A DNA stretch of 64,000 nt, from NCBI RefSeq assembly GCF_905475345.1, contig NC_066604.1:2208501-2272500 (forward strand). The letters run 5' to 3'. This document shows, in pieces, positions 50,188 to 61,705 of the stretch (its first letter is position 1; every line of letters starts with the position of its first letter). This DNA comes from Vespula vulgaris (Eukaryota > Arthropoda > Insecta > Hymenoptera > Vespidae). A model generated the notes under the pieces. The model was not told the origin of the DNA. It did not search any database and was given only the letters and a program-made list of their open reading frames with translations. Position numbers and translations under genes: made by a program.

Positions 50188-50466
50188 TCGACTGTTCGCG
50201 CCTAAAATCTTTCAGGGAAGTCGAGAAAGGTCGATCAGTCGCACGACGAACGTCGTGCTTAAACATTTTCCGCGTTTCATTCGCTTCTTTGTGAAATTAT
50301 ATTATTTTTTATTTGATATATATACATATCGCGAGTGTTAACGATCGATAGATCGTAGATTGACGATAAAATAATGGGACGATGATATTTCGTTAAATCG
50401 TTATTATTTTCTTTTTTTGTTCGTTTTATTTATTTTTTTTTCAAATACGTGTGAAAGGGTAGAGGG
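50115..50466 (+). promoter_or_regulatory. putative start region and 5' leader of the CUB gene
   Basis: TCAGTG at 50115-50120 matches the arthropod initiator motif TCAGT. It lies 350 bases before the signal-peptide ATG, with no TATA box at the right distance. The leader would contain a GA/CAGA repeat (50125-50187) and the palindrome GCACGACGAACGTCGTGC at 50241-50258. The transcription start is inferred from the motif only. An intron inside the leader cannot be excluded (AG after a pyrimidine stretch at 50212). Confidence 0.3.
50241..50258. other. 18-nt GC-rich palindrome in the putative 5' leader
   Basis: GCACGACG and CGTCGTGC are perfect reverse complements around AA. As RNA it could form a 7-bp stem with a GAAC loop. 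Confidence 0.5.
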
Positions 50467-50557
50467 ATGATCGTTCCAAAGGGCTCACCTGCCCTTCTTC
50501 TCCTTACTATCATTTTATCTCATCGACTGGAACACGTGGACGCTAAAAATGATAACC
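50467..50557 (+). CDS. CUB-domain protein, exon 1 (signal peptide)
   Basis: The exon starts with ATG and encodes MIVPKGSPALLLLTIILSHR, then LEHVDAKNDN. Residues 1-8 carry one Lys, residues 9-18 form a hydrophobic core (ALLLLTIILS), and a likely signal-peptidase site follows Val-Asp-Ala (after residue 26). The exon ends with one base of a codon at a consensus donor (C then GTGAGT). That phase matches exactly the acceptor of the CUB exon at 56217, where the joined codon becomes CAT (His 31). The product would therefore enter the secretory pathway. The pairing with exon 2 is inference from phase, strand and order across a 5.66-kb intron. An additional small exon in between cannot be excluded. 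Confidence 0.6.
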
Positions 50558-51416
50558 GTGAGTGTGATCTAATAATCGTCATTTATTTTGTTATTCGAGC
50601 AGATTTTTAATTGCTATTTTATTAAAATATTAGTAATAATAATAATGATAATAATAATAATAATAATAATGGTAATGACAATGGTAATAAAGAGAGAATT
50701 GTATATATAGATGTTAAATGGCAGACCCCATATAATCTTTTAATATCTTTCTTGGTATTATAAAAAAAAGAAAAGGCATAAAAACATCTACCTTTCTCTC
50801 TCTTTCTTTCTTTGATATTTTCATTAACCGTGGATACACGTTGAACATTACGACATTAGCATTTCATAGGCGATAAAACGTTTGATGAAACTAAGTAGTA
50901 CAGTCACGATCACGTACTATGTTGTGATCTATTCAGAGTGAATTTACGATCTTGCTCGTAATACTTTAGCCGTAAACATTCTCGACATATTCCTGAAGGT
51001 AATCACGCACACGTGTGCACGTTCGTTGATGAGAAAACGTGGATTGATAAAACGTATTAAACGATTCACGAAGAAAATAAATATTTTCGATATTAATCGT
51101 AAGTGTTCATTAATGATAAATATGCAATGTTAATTCGATGACTTTTCTTTCATTAATATATAAATTAAAGAAAAAAATTAGGGGGAAAGAGAATAAGATA
51201 GAATCCATATATGTATGTAAATTATTACACAGTGGTTGCAATATTATTTAAAAAAAAAAAAAGAAAAAAAGATAGGGTAAAAAGAGAAAGAAAGAAAGAG
51301 ATAAAGAGTATATAGAAAGAAACTTTTAAAAAAGTTTTTGCAGTAGATATGCATCTATAACGTTGTTTCTTTTATCCTAAATTTATATATATTTATATAT
51401 ATATATAAAATCTTTT

Positions 51417-51418
<2 letters not shown>

Positions 51419-51499
<81 letters not shown>
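51419..51499. repeat. (CT)40 microsatellite
   Basis: The longest perfect dinucleotide run in the window, about 81 bases. A further pyrimidine stretch follows to about 51545, then a purine-only (GAA)n tract. Confidence 0.98.
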
Positions 51500-51502
<3 letters not shown>

Positions 51503-51557
51503 TTCTCTCTTTTCCCATTTCGATCCTGCTTTCTTTAGACTTTCTTTAGACTAGTAA

Positions 51558-51659
51558 AAGAAGAAGAAGAACAAGAACAAGAAAGAACAAGAAGTAGAAG
51601 AAGAAGAAGAAGAAGAAGAAGAAGAAGAAGAAGAAGAAGAGAAAGAAGAATAAGAAGAA
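51558..51659. repeat. (GAA)n microsatellite
   Basis: The perfect core is at 51598-51640, with ACA and GTA interruptions before it. Confidence 0.95.
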
Positions 51660-51855
51660 CTAAGATACAGATAAAATCGATCGCGTCGTCTCGCGAAAGA
51701 AAACTTTCTTGGCGTGGAGCTCCTTCGAGTGCTTAGAGGAAAGTGCTCAGAACTTAATACGGTCGGTTGGCGCTCAGTCGAGCCATGCTACGTTCGAAGA
51801 GAGTAATATTGATCGACGAAGGGGGCTTACGTAGTCCCAGGAAAGAAAGAGAAGA

Positions 51856-52010
51856 TAGATAGATAGGTAGATAGATAGATAGATAGAGAAAGAGAGAGAG
51901 AGAAAATAAGGGAGGGTCACATCGAAGGGTGGCACGAACTGAGAGGGACTACTTGCTTGCCAGAAAGAGTATATGTGTAGGAGAGAGAAAAAGAGATAGA
52001 AAGGGGAGAA

Positions 52011-52036
<26 letters not shown>
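51856..52036. repeat. (GATA)n and (GA)n tracts
   Basis: About eight GATA units at 51856-51888 run into GA. A second GA run is at 52010-52036. Confidence 0.9.
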
Positions 52037-52041
<5 letters not shown>

Positions 52042-53249
52042 CAGAGCCACATGAGGAAAAAGATTTCCCTCAAGGTTTTCCAACACGACTTTTTCGTCAA
52101 ACTTTCGACTCTTCTTTCGAAGGTCTTCATTCAAAGCATACAAATTCAGGAACGAGTATGTTTCTTCTTGAAAAAGTCAAGCCGATACCGATCTTATCTC
52201 CTATTTCACTTTGATGAAATTTTTCATGATTCTATCAGTTCAGATATAAAATCTGTGATAGTTGGAAAAATCGAGATTGGCACTTCGTTTTTGTTTCTTT
52301 CCTTCCTTCTTTTTCTTCGTTGTGTTTTGTATTTTTGTACTTTTTTAATGAAATAGTCTTGTCCTCTATGTTATATACTTAAGTATATATTCTCGTATGT
52401 ATTACGTGCACGTATTATGTATCGAAAATCGGTAAAAGAGTTTTGGCCCACATAGGGAGTAAGTAAAACATAGGTTCTGATCCAGCAGCTGTGTTTTTTC
52501 ACTAGAGTTTTTCCACTCTTTCGAAAAACTATAGCGTTAGACCCATCGCTATCGTTACTACGAAATAAGAGGAAACTTTTCAATACAGTTTTGTTCCTTG
52601 TCCTTCTTCCTTTTGGTCCCGTCGTTGTTTCTCTCTCTTTCTCTCTTGTTCTTTTCTCGACCAGTCTCGTAACATGCTTTTTACCTTTCAACTGGTACCG
52701 CGTTGGACCAGGAGCGCTCCAAAGAATTTTCGCATCGTGGAATCTTCGATCTTCAATCTTGCTTCAATCCGGAAGAAGCAACGTGTTCTTTTACAAGTTC
52801 GATCGAATGGAAAAATTAATTCCTTTTTTTCTGTTCTCTCCATTTTTTTTTTATTTCCTTTACTTTATTCTTTTCTTTCTTCTTTACGTAAAATTAAAAT
52901 CCTTCGCGTAATCCTAGATATAATTGAGGGACTTTGAATTCGTGAATTTTCCTGGATCAATCTATTATCGTCGTTCCATTACGAATTTTTTCTATTTTTT
53001 AATAAATCATATCGATTTTAGGTGCATCTTAAGTTTCATTAGACTTTTGCGGATTAAATACTTTTTAAATTAATTTTTTCCAGACATTTTATTGTTGCCT
53101 TCTATTGTTTCTTTTCTTTTTGTTTTCGTTTTCTTCTTACTTTTTTCCTGTTTCTTTTTTTTCCTCTTCTTCTCGAAACACATGCATACGAATAATTTTT
53201 CTTTTACACCCTCTGTTATCTTATATAATCGTTTGTGAAAAAATTTCAG

Positions 53250-53309
53250 AAGAAATACTCGGCTTATCTTTATTACGATGAAAAATCACTTTCGACACGC
53301 GAAAGTATC
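53250..53309 (+). CDS. candidate 60-nt cassette exon, doubtful
   Basis: An AAATTTCAG acceptor is followed by 20 in-frame codons (KKYSAYLYYDEKSLSTRESI) and a GTGAGC donor, so the exon would be phase 0-0. It lies inside the intron joining the signal-peptide and CUB exons. That intron is phase 1, so inclusion there would give a stop after about ten codons. It would therefore have to belong to another transcript or be a chance frame. The acceptor's pyrimidine tract is weak. Confidence 0.15.
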
Positions 53310-54948
53310 GTGAGCATATATATATATATTTTAATTTTCTTTTTATACTTTCTTTTTATTTCAATTTTTTTTTCGAAATCTGCAATTACATGTTTAATGA
53401 TTTAGAAAAAAATTTCTTTATATAGGTCATTGCCCATCTACGTATTAATTAACCATGTTTTAAATTCGGTTTGAAACAAAAAATAGTAGATTCCTCTTTC
53501 TCTCTCTCTCTCTCTATCTCTCTCTATATCTCTCTTATCTTGTTGAATTCAGTAGACCGGTATTAATCGTAGATGCACGAAGAGATCCAAGCAGAGATCC
53601 ATTATCTCTCGACGATGCACGAATCAATCGGTTACCAATCGATCGGATAATTCGACTCAGCTTGCCAACAAGCAAACTTGAACGTTAGGCATCGACGTCT
53701 GGTACACTTGAACGAATCGACAAATCGACGAATTTATTTCCGCTAGCGAGAATGACTAATTCGTGACTAATTTTGAGTTGTTCTCTTTTCCTTTCGCTAG
53801 TTTATTTCGTAGATCGTTCGGAGGAGATTATGTAGGAGTAATAATATGATTAGAAAATTTTACATCATTTTACTTTTAAATACTATTTAATATACATTAG
53901 ATAATCACGATAATTAATTCATAATTCTATAACATTTGAACGTACAATTTAATTATTATTATTTTTTTTTGTTTTTGATAAACGTAATTACGAGAACGAA
54001 GATAATTACGAGAAATAATTTATAACTGTTCGAAATACTGCAGAATTTTTATTTTTAAATACAATTTAATATATGCACACATAAACACAAGTAAGTAAAT
54101 TGATACTTGCATTTATATAAGTAAAAAATCATAAGAAAGAAAATTATAAAATTATAATATATTATTATTTTTGTAAACTCAAAAAATGTGAATTATAATT
54201 TTACACTATAATTATTTTTTTCATTCATTTTCTTTCATTCATGTATATATATCGAACTTTGTAGATACGGTAAAATCTAATACCAACCAGTTTTTCTCTC
54301 TCTCTCTCTCATATTCGGTAACAGCATCGTTACTTTCCTATTGCGTGTTTTCGAATCTATTAAATAAATTCATTCGCGAGAACTCGAAAATCGTTCGATT
54401 TCTATTGGAATTTCAAACGTGCCACAGATGCGCGATGTTTTATATATATATATCACATAATGTAAAAAAAAAATTAAAGAAAAAATAAAAAGAGAGATAG
54501 ATAAACGATCGCTAACAAATCCAATGTACTATTTCTTTTTTACGAGAAATTTAAAAAATACATTTGAGAGCTGAAAAAAGATAATGAAACAAAATCAAAT
54601 TTATAAAATTTATATAGGTATAACATTAAAAAAAAAACCTTGATTGTATATATTTTTATCGAATTTTCCATAACAAATCTATATTATGTGTGTATATATC
54701 TATTAATTAAAATCTTTAGAGAATAACTTTGAATATGTCGGAAATAGCATTGGTGCACTTTGGATATATGTTTCATCCTATAAGTATCATATACATAGAT
54801 ACATAAATGTATACATAAATGCATACATAGATAGATATGTACATAGAATATATAGGTACGTTTGGAAACAACAGACGAGAACTAAGTAATTTTGCTGTCG
54901 GCAGTATACCGAAGCGCGAGGAGGATACGTAGAGACAAATATCCAAAG

Positions 54949-55006
54949 TTGCGAGCGCGGTTCGTTCTACTCTTGTGTAGTATTATGGCTACCACGAACC
55001 TCGCAA
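54949..55006. other. 58-nt imperfect hairpin
   Basis: TTGCGAGCGCGGTTCGT at the left pairs with ACGAACCTCGCAA at the right over 13 bp with a 4-base bulge. The apical part contains a second small stem (CTAC / GTAG). The size resembles a small precursor hairpin, but star/mature features cannot be judged. Confidence 0.35.
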
Positions 55007-55318
55007 TGCCTCATATTCCACCTAAATTGCACCGAAATGATGTTACCTAACATGAATGAAATGCATTCGTTCAATTGTTTTTCTCACTTTATGCAGGGAC
55101 AGAGAAAGAGAGAGAGAGAGAGAGAAAGAGAAAGGGAGAGGGAGAAAAAGAGGAAGAGAAAGCAATAATTTCATCTTAATTGAAACTCGTGTGCCGGATA
55201 ATTAATTCGTATAACTATATAACCAAAAGAAAAATTAAATTCAAATAAAAAAATAAATTTATAAAAAAAATAATTTTTATTATAAAAAAAAATATACATA
55301 GGTATTTTAATTGGAAAA

Positions 55319-55792
55319 ATTGTGATTATTTAATCTGCATAATATTATAATTTTATTTCGTATTTTCGTTTGGTTTCTTTTTTATTTGTATCAGTCGTAA
55401 ACGATTTTGCAAAACGAGCTTATGATATTGTTATAGATAAATAATAGAAAGATATACAATAGAAAGATTCCGAGAATCCTGTATGTTATTTTGTTTTGTT
55501 GATGTTCTCGTATGAGTTTTCGTGCGTATGTCTTATGAGTAATTTTTCCAGGAAAATTTTTATTATTTAATCTGTATAATAATATAATTTTATTTTTTGT
55601 TTTCATTTGATTTCTTTCTTATATGTAGTGGTTGTAAATGACATTACAAAACAAGCTCACGATATTGTTATAGATAAACAATAAGAAGATATACAATAGA
55701 AAGTTTCTGAGAATTCGGTATGTTATCTTGTTTTGTTTATGTTCTCGTATACGTCTTGGTGTGTATGTCCTATGAGTAATGTTTCAAGGAAT
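55319..55792. repeat. tandem duplication, two copies of 237 bp
   Basis: Copy 1 (55319-55555) and copy 2 (55556-55792) align throughout with a constant 237-base offset. ATTATTTAATCTG lies at 55325 and 55562, and GAGTAAT at 55537 and 55774. ATTGTTATAGATAAA and GATATACAATAGAAAG are also shared. Divergence is modest and spread evenly. It has no coding frame and is inside putative intron 1 of the CUB gene. Confidence 0.85.
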
Positions 55793-55989
55793 TCGACCTC
55801 GACAATATCATTCGAATGAAAAGGACAAGCTCAGTCGTATTTCATTATTCGTTGGAGTAACATCGTAGGAAAGTGTATTCCTTATATTTCTCTCTTATAA
55901 AATCTTCTAAGGATTATTACAAAATTTTACATGTACGTACGTATTCGAAATTAATTACGCATATTACATTATATATAAATATATATTCG

Positions 55990-56095
55990 GTGTGGGTCAA
56001 AAGGTTTTTTAAGATAATTTTTCACGATACTTTTCAGATTGGTCTTCGTTTAAATTGTAAAACTATAGCGTGAGCCTAGAAACGTTTAGAATATA
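55990..56095. mobile_element. partial family A-like element end
   Basis: GTGGGTCAAAAGGTTTTTTA, AGATAATTTTTCACG and CTTTTCAGATTGG resemble the left arm of the elements at 3865 and 4824. A GTGAGCCTAGAAACGTT end is not clearly its partner. It sits about 120 bases upstream of the CUB exon. Confidence 0.3.
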
Positions 56096-56216
56096 TACCT
56101 ATGTATATATAATACATATATTAATTATTATATATATATTATATATTTTATATATATTATTTATTATAGTGAAATCATACGAAATTATTTTTTGTTTCTC
56201 TTTCGGATTGTTCCAG

Positions 56217-56440
56217 ATCAGATAAGCGATATTTGTAAAAGGAATTTCATGCAAGATCTCTATAGAAAAATAGATGGTGCCGTTTTAACGTCTAAACATG
56301 AACGAGATCTCGATTGTGCCATCACCTTTCAAACGCACAGCATCCTTCAGCGTTTCATGCTACGATTCGACCAACTTCAATTGGATTGTAACGATCATCT
56401 TTACATTTACGATGGCGCACATGCGGTTGGCAGTTACAAG
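56217..56440 (+). CDS. CUB-domain protein, exon 2 (first two thirds of a CUB domain)
   Basis: The exon is flanked by a consensus acceptor (GGATTGTTCCAG) and a donor (AAG then GTAATG). It encodes residues 31-105 of the spliced product in one frame. CUB hallmarks are clear: Cys37 and Cys64 (27 apart, as in the first CUB disulphide), the hydrophobic/aromatic alternation RFMLRFDQLQLDC, Cys88 with CNDHLYIYDG, and Asp90, which in calcium-binding CUB domains sits at the metal site (family knowledge). The partner of Cys88 and the last strands should be in the next exon (phase 0), which is not found in the window. Extracellular adhesion or receptor-accessory proteins of this type exist in insects. I would not name the gene. 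The frame runs only VMF past the donor before a stop, so retention of the intron would truncate the protein. Confidence 0.85.
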
Positions 56441-57119
56441 GTAATGTTTTAATAATGCCTATGCAATAATAATAATTATTATTATTATTATAACAATAAT
56501 CATTTCGCACACAACGATCTAATTTATCCCGTTTACGAGCGCTACGATATTCGTCGAATTAATGAGATTTTCAAAATGATTATATGACATACTTACGTAA
56601 TTTGCTGAATGAATTATTTTATATTACAGTAATCCCTACGAATAGATCATACGTGATATGTCGTTTTCAAAATATATCTCTTTTTAGTACATTATTATTA
56701 ATTAAAAAAAAATCGATATCGAAAAGTCGATGAGGATTATGAAACTCGATATTGAATTTATAAATCGTTTTAAAAACTAATTCTCTTTGAAATATTATTA
56801 GAAAAGAAAATTATTAATATCGATGAGATATACGAAATCGATCGAAACTTTATATTTTTCGAAATAAGCAAGACGAAAATCTCCTATTTTGATCATCTCG
56901 ATCCCATAATAGAAATTAGGTCAAGATATTTAGAATAGCATCGCATAAAGTATAAATGTTAGGTAAAGTAATTCTATGTCATTTTATTATTAGATGTTCT
57001 TCGATCTAAACATTCTAACTCTTTATCGGATAGTTATATATTTCAAACTATTTTCGATACACACACACACACACACATATATATATACGTATATATAATA
57101 TTTTTTCTCAGCTCATCAG

Positions 57120-57173
57120 TTCAATTTCGATCCAGGAAGCCATACACATTTTTGCGATACTCGTGATGATTAA
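57120..57173 (+). CDS. possible alternative terminal exon of the CUB gene, doubtful
   Basis: An acceptor (TTTTTTCTCAGCTCATCAG) opens a phase-0 frame FNFDPGSHTHFCDTRDD ending TAA, with TGA directly after. Phase and strand fit the donor at 56440. Joining it would end the protein in the middle of the CUB fold, though it would supply one cysteine. It may simply be a chance frame. Confidence 0.13.
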   Translation, partial: FNFDPGSHTHFCDTRDD

Positions 57174-57352
57174 TGAGCCAGGAAGCATCTCGTATTTTTT
57201 GATTTCGATCGATGTGTTCCCTAGACACGTAATTACCGTAATCGATCAAACACCCTCTGTTCCTCTCTCTCTCTCTCTCTTCCCCTCTCTTACACTAATT
57301 GCAAAAGGAACGACGTTATTATTTTTTTCTCGTTATTCTTTATACATAGACA

Positions 57353-57355
<3 letters not shown>

Positions 57356-57388
<33 letters not shown>
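57356..57388. repeat. (TA)n microsatellite
   Basis: An uninterrupted TA run of about 16 units. Confidence 0.95.
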
Positions 57389-57389
<1 letters not shown>

Positions 57390-58123
57390 TAAAAAATGCG
57401 ATATTAATAAATAATAGTAATAATAATAATATAAGGATGTATTGTAATGACGAAGATATTACATAAAATTTATCTTTGATGGTAAGGGGGTTAGGGTGTA
57501 TTACCTTGGAAGAGGATTGGAGGGGAGGATGAAGATGAGGGTGAGGGTAGGGGTGCGGGTAAGTTAAACTAGAGAAAGAAGGATGGATAGGACCGAAGAA
57601 TTTACCCTTCGTATGGCCCAACGAGATTATATTTTAATGTATTCCAACATTATAAATTCCAAGCATGGCATGGACCGGACAAGGATGGTGGAAACTTGCT
57701 CCATTAATCAAGATTCGTTTCTTAGCGTAGAATAGAAAGAGTGAGAGAGATAAAAGGAGACAAAAAGAGAGGAAGAAAAAGAGAGAGAGAAAAAGAGAGA
57801 GAGAGTTTATTTTCGACGTTTTTCTTCCACCCACCAGTATCACCGGATTCGTGTCACATCTTTCTTTTCTTTTTCTTTTTCATTATTTTTATTATTATTT
57901 TTATTTTTATAGTCGAAGATAAATATCTCGTTTTTGATTTCTTAATTTTTATTCTTATCTTTTTATACCAATTAAAATCGTTATTAAAAATATTGTTGAT
58001 ATTCAGAACGTTCTATTTTTTTCTCTCGTCTCACTTAACTACATTTCTTTATTTACTAATTCTTTATTTTTATGGCTAGATCGTATGATTATAATATTTT
58101 TTACGAGCTATGTATGCTTATAT

Positions 58124-58128
<5 letters not shown>

Positions 58129-58169
<41 letters not shown>
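58129..58169. repeat. (TA)n microsatellite
   Basis: An uninterrupted TA run of about 20 units. Confidence 0.95.
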
Positions 58170-58171
<2 letters not shown>

Positions 58172-59440
58172 CGAAAGTACACGACACGATGCAGTTGCAA
58201 TTTTTCATGTACCGTGCAGTTGAAGAAAAACAAATAGTCCGAGGTACAATTAGCGGAATATCCGAGCAGGTTAAATTACTCTTTTCGCTTTTCTGGCACG
58301 TAGAATTCTGTCCACGGGTTTTGGTTGGTGCATATAACGTTAACGCGAATACAACAACAAATGTATATGTTTCTACCTATCTCTGTCATTCGTATAAGAA
58401 AAAGAAGGAAAGAAGGAAGGAAGGAAGGAAGAAATGAAAAGAAGAAAAAAGCAAAAAACAAGAGAGAGACCGAGAGCAGAAGCAAAAGAGAGAGAAAGAG
58501 AGAAAGTGCGGACATACGGTACAGCACGAAGAGCAATGTAATTTTGCATAATGGCGGTTTAACTTTAATCTTTTTTATGGTCTACTTAATGGCCCGTTAA
58601 GCCTGCCTCTGCGCTTCGTCCTCTTATTTTTCTCTCTGTGAACATGCCAAAAAACCTCCCTCTTTCGTCCTCGTCTTCGTTCGTTCATTTTTCCACTTCC
58701 CTCCCCCACTCTCTCTTCCCCTCTCTCTCTCTCTTGCTCTCTTGAGCACACACATAAACACAGAGAGGTACACAGTCACACTATCACGGAGGTTTAGCAG
58801 GAGAAAATTTGTTGGTCTCGTATTATTCGATTTTTTCAATTTGAGGTGAAAAGTTTTCATCGGGGATGAAACGTTTGGGGAAACCACACACGGACAGGTT
58901 CTTTCGGGGGTGGGTGGATGGATGGGTGGGTGGGTGGGCGCGCTCGCACACACACGACGCAAGAGACACGCCTGTCCTTGGTAGTAGTGAAATCATGGCC
59001 GCAATCAAATTCACGTGCTCGAGTTGGAACTGTAACTTGATCGATGCCGTTCGAGAGATTGACTCATCGGTGGAGGAATGGCCGAGTGCCGGACAATCCA
59101 TACTCGTCGATCGAGATTAATTACAGCATTCCTGCAGTCGATGAAATTCGAGAGTGTGAGAGTGAACGTGAGCGAGAGAGAGAATGTGATTACATCGTTA
59201 CACGTTACAGACCCGCGATTAATTCATTTCTTTCTCTCTCTTTCTCTCTCCTTTCCTTTTCCTCTCTTTTTTCGTTTCCTCTACGTCGTTCGAGATCTAC
59301 AATGATAAAGACGTCGATATAATTCTCTCTACAATCGATTTTCTAAATAACTCGTTGTTACAATCAATTAGAAGCTTTCCTTTAATTTGTCCTATCGATT
59401 TTAACTTCACTCGAGTCAGAGAAGGAAAGAGATACAGAGA

Positions 59441-59441
59441 G

Positions 59442-59483
<42 letters not shown>
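59441..59483. repeat. (GA)n microsatellite
   Basis: An uninterrupted GA run of about 21 units. Confidence 0.95.
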
Positions 59484-59487
<4 letters not shown>

Positions 59488-60819
59488 CAATTGTTTTACT
59501 TTTCCCAATTAAAACAGTGTCTTCCCTTTTGGTTTTATTTTTCTTTTCTTTTCTTTTTCTTTCTTTCTTTCCTACTTTGCACCGTTCCAAATTTTTTCAC
59601 GAGGGTTCTCTCGTCGAGTTCTTTTTTATCCTTCTCTTTTTTCATTATTTTTTTCTTTTCTCTTTCTCCTTTTTTCTTCCCTTCCAAATTAATTATTCAA
59701 ATAGTTCGAAGAAAGTTACATTTTATTATTCTCCGCGGTAGTAGAAGGAGTGACGCGCAAAAATTACGCGAAGAAATACGATCGAGCAAGTTGTCGCATG
59801 CTGGTGAAAGAAAAGAGAACAGACAAGAAAAGAGAAAGATAGACAGAAAGAGAGAGAGTGAGAGAAAGAGAGAGGAAGATAGAATATTGTCCACAACTTT
59901 CTTCGTGTCTTTCCTCCTCGTCATTCCACTTGCTTCCGAGCGTTTCCCCAACTTCTTGAATTAAACTTCACCGTAGAAGTTTCGAAGATGTGGTGAGTGC
60001 GTCTGTGAGTTAAAGAGAGAGAGAGAGAGATAAAGGGTAAGAGAAATAGAGATAGAGATAGAGAATGACTGAGTGAGTGAGTGAGTGAGTGAATGAATGA
60101 GTGTGTGGGAGAAAGAGAGAGAGAGAGAGAGAGAGAGTGAGAAGATTGGTGTCATCGTGTAGTACGAAACATGCTTCGTCGAACGTTGTTGGTGCTTACA
60201 TCGTATACTCCATTCGTAGAAGTTGTAACAACACTGTAGCAGCGTGCTATTACTTAAGCCAGCTAGCTCGAGTAATTGAATCAGATACTCGCGAGTGAAC
60301 TCGCGTCTAGGGGTTTGTTCGTTATCTGCCTATTAAGGACGCGCAGCTATCCGTTTGCTCGGTGGTGTTAGGTCGATTAATAAATTAGTACGTATGTACT
60401 GTACCTACCTACCTACCTACTTTGACTTTGTGTCGGATGGTTAGCTTAATATTAAGAACATTGTTATAGGAGATAGCTTTGTTTTTCTTATACGTCTTTT
60501 ACGAAGTAATTAATAATCGTTCAAATAGATCAAGTCAATTAGATTTTTAATAAGAGTTCTATAAGATTTTTGTTTTTGTTAGGGATTACTCTTTTTTTTT
60601 TTTGATTCTAAATAGACCTACGTGTAATGTACGATTTAGAAAGGATTTTTCTATCGAAGATTAATTTTATATTTTAAAATTTCTATAAAATTTAACAACT
60701 TGACCGATATATTTTTTACGATCGAATATATGAAACGAATCGAAGATGTGGCTGCAGATGTATCTACAGAGATCGAAATATTACGAAGCTAGGGAACAGA
60801 GATCGGACCACCAGCACCT

Positions 60820-60876
60820 GCAGCAGTAGCAGCAGCAGTAGCAGCAATACCAGTACGAGTAGTAGTAGCAGCAGCA
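60820..60876. repeat. (CAG)/(TAG) triplet tract
   Basis: Interrupted GCA/GTA triplets. On the minus strand they read Ala/Thr-rich. A second CTG run is at 61016-61030. Confidence 0.8.
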
Positions 60877-60967
60877 TCTATTTTGTCGGTAACGGGAAAT
60901 GATAACGACGACTTAAACTTCCTTACGCTGCGATATCGCACCTGGAGAATTTGTGCAGAGCGCTTAC

Positions 60968-61028
60968 CGCGAAGGAATTTCGCAAGTTCGTAGAAGCTGC
61001 AAGAGCAGTCTGCAAGCTGCTGCTGCTG
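60968..61028 (-). CDS. possible minus-strand exon, doubtful
   Basis: On the minus strand a pyrimidine-rich stretch (TCTTCCTTCTTTGCCATCTC, CGAAG) precedes CAG triplets and a frame QQQQLADCSCSFYELAKFLR. It ends at a strong donor (CGCG then GTAAGC). No partner exon was identified, and the CAG run itself is simple sequence. Confidence 0.13.
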
Positions 61029-61069
61029 CTTCGGAGATGGCAAAGAAGGAAGACCTAGACTTTATATAC

Positions 61070-61112
<43 letters not shown>

Positions 61113-61705
61113 GCATATGTATGCGTGTATACGTGAAAACTTAGCGTTCGCCGAGGCCGTTAAACATTGTTGTATTAAGTTGACCGAATTTATGTTGGTC
61201 GCTCCGACCAACCGTTTCCCCTCAAACTCGATTCTTTACTTTGCCAATATATTCTCCGTAGGAGCCGCAAAATGCTATTCCAAAGTTTTCGTACTCTAGT
61301 TGCTCTAGGGTCTCTAGATCTTCCATAGAGAAGAAGAATTCTTCTTCTTCATTCACAAAGACTTTCGTCTTATAGAATATTTGACGTCCTTTTAGTTCGT
61401 TACGTTTCGATCGGAACTAATTCGTTTCGATAGTTTCCCATTGGAATACGTTTTCGAGAAATTTTTCATTTTTTCTTTCTTCCTTTCCCTTCGTATTTTT
61501 GTTTATTTGTTATTTCTTATTTTTTCATCGTTAATGCGGAAAATATGTATCTAATTTTTGTTATGTTATTATCAATCACGATAGATTTTCAAGCACGCGT
61601 AAAGAAAAAGTTTTTTGAAAGGGTTCTTGCTACATTTTCTTCTTAAAAAAAAATCCTTTTTTATCTTTCTCTTTTTTCTTTTTTTTTCTTTTTTATTTTT
61701 TAAAG

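Larger units (their letters stand above)
50558..56216 (+). other. putative intron 1 of the CUB gene (5.66 kb)
   Basis: It begins GTGAGT and ends TTTCGGATTGTTCCAG. It contains a 81-base perfect CT run (51419-51499), a GAA tract (51558-51659), GATA repeats (51856-51888), a GA run (52005-52036), a candidate cassette exon (53250-53309), a foldback (54949-55006) and a 237-bp tandem duplication (55319-55792). A promoter-like TCAGTCG motif lies near 51773. Frames at 52371-52691 (minus) and 52674-52937 (plus) overlap each other and are not called. Confidence 0.45.

Noticed and set aside
52371..52937. Overlapping 106- and 87-codon frames on opposite strands
   Set aside because: They overlap each other, the longer ones start at TTG, and no splice pair supports either. 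Only one at most could be real.
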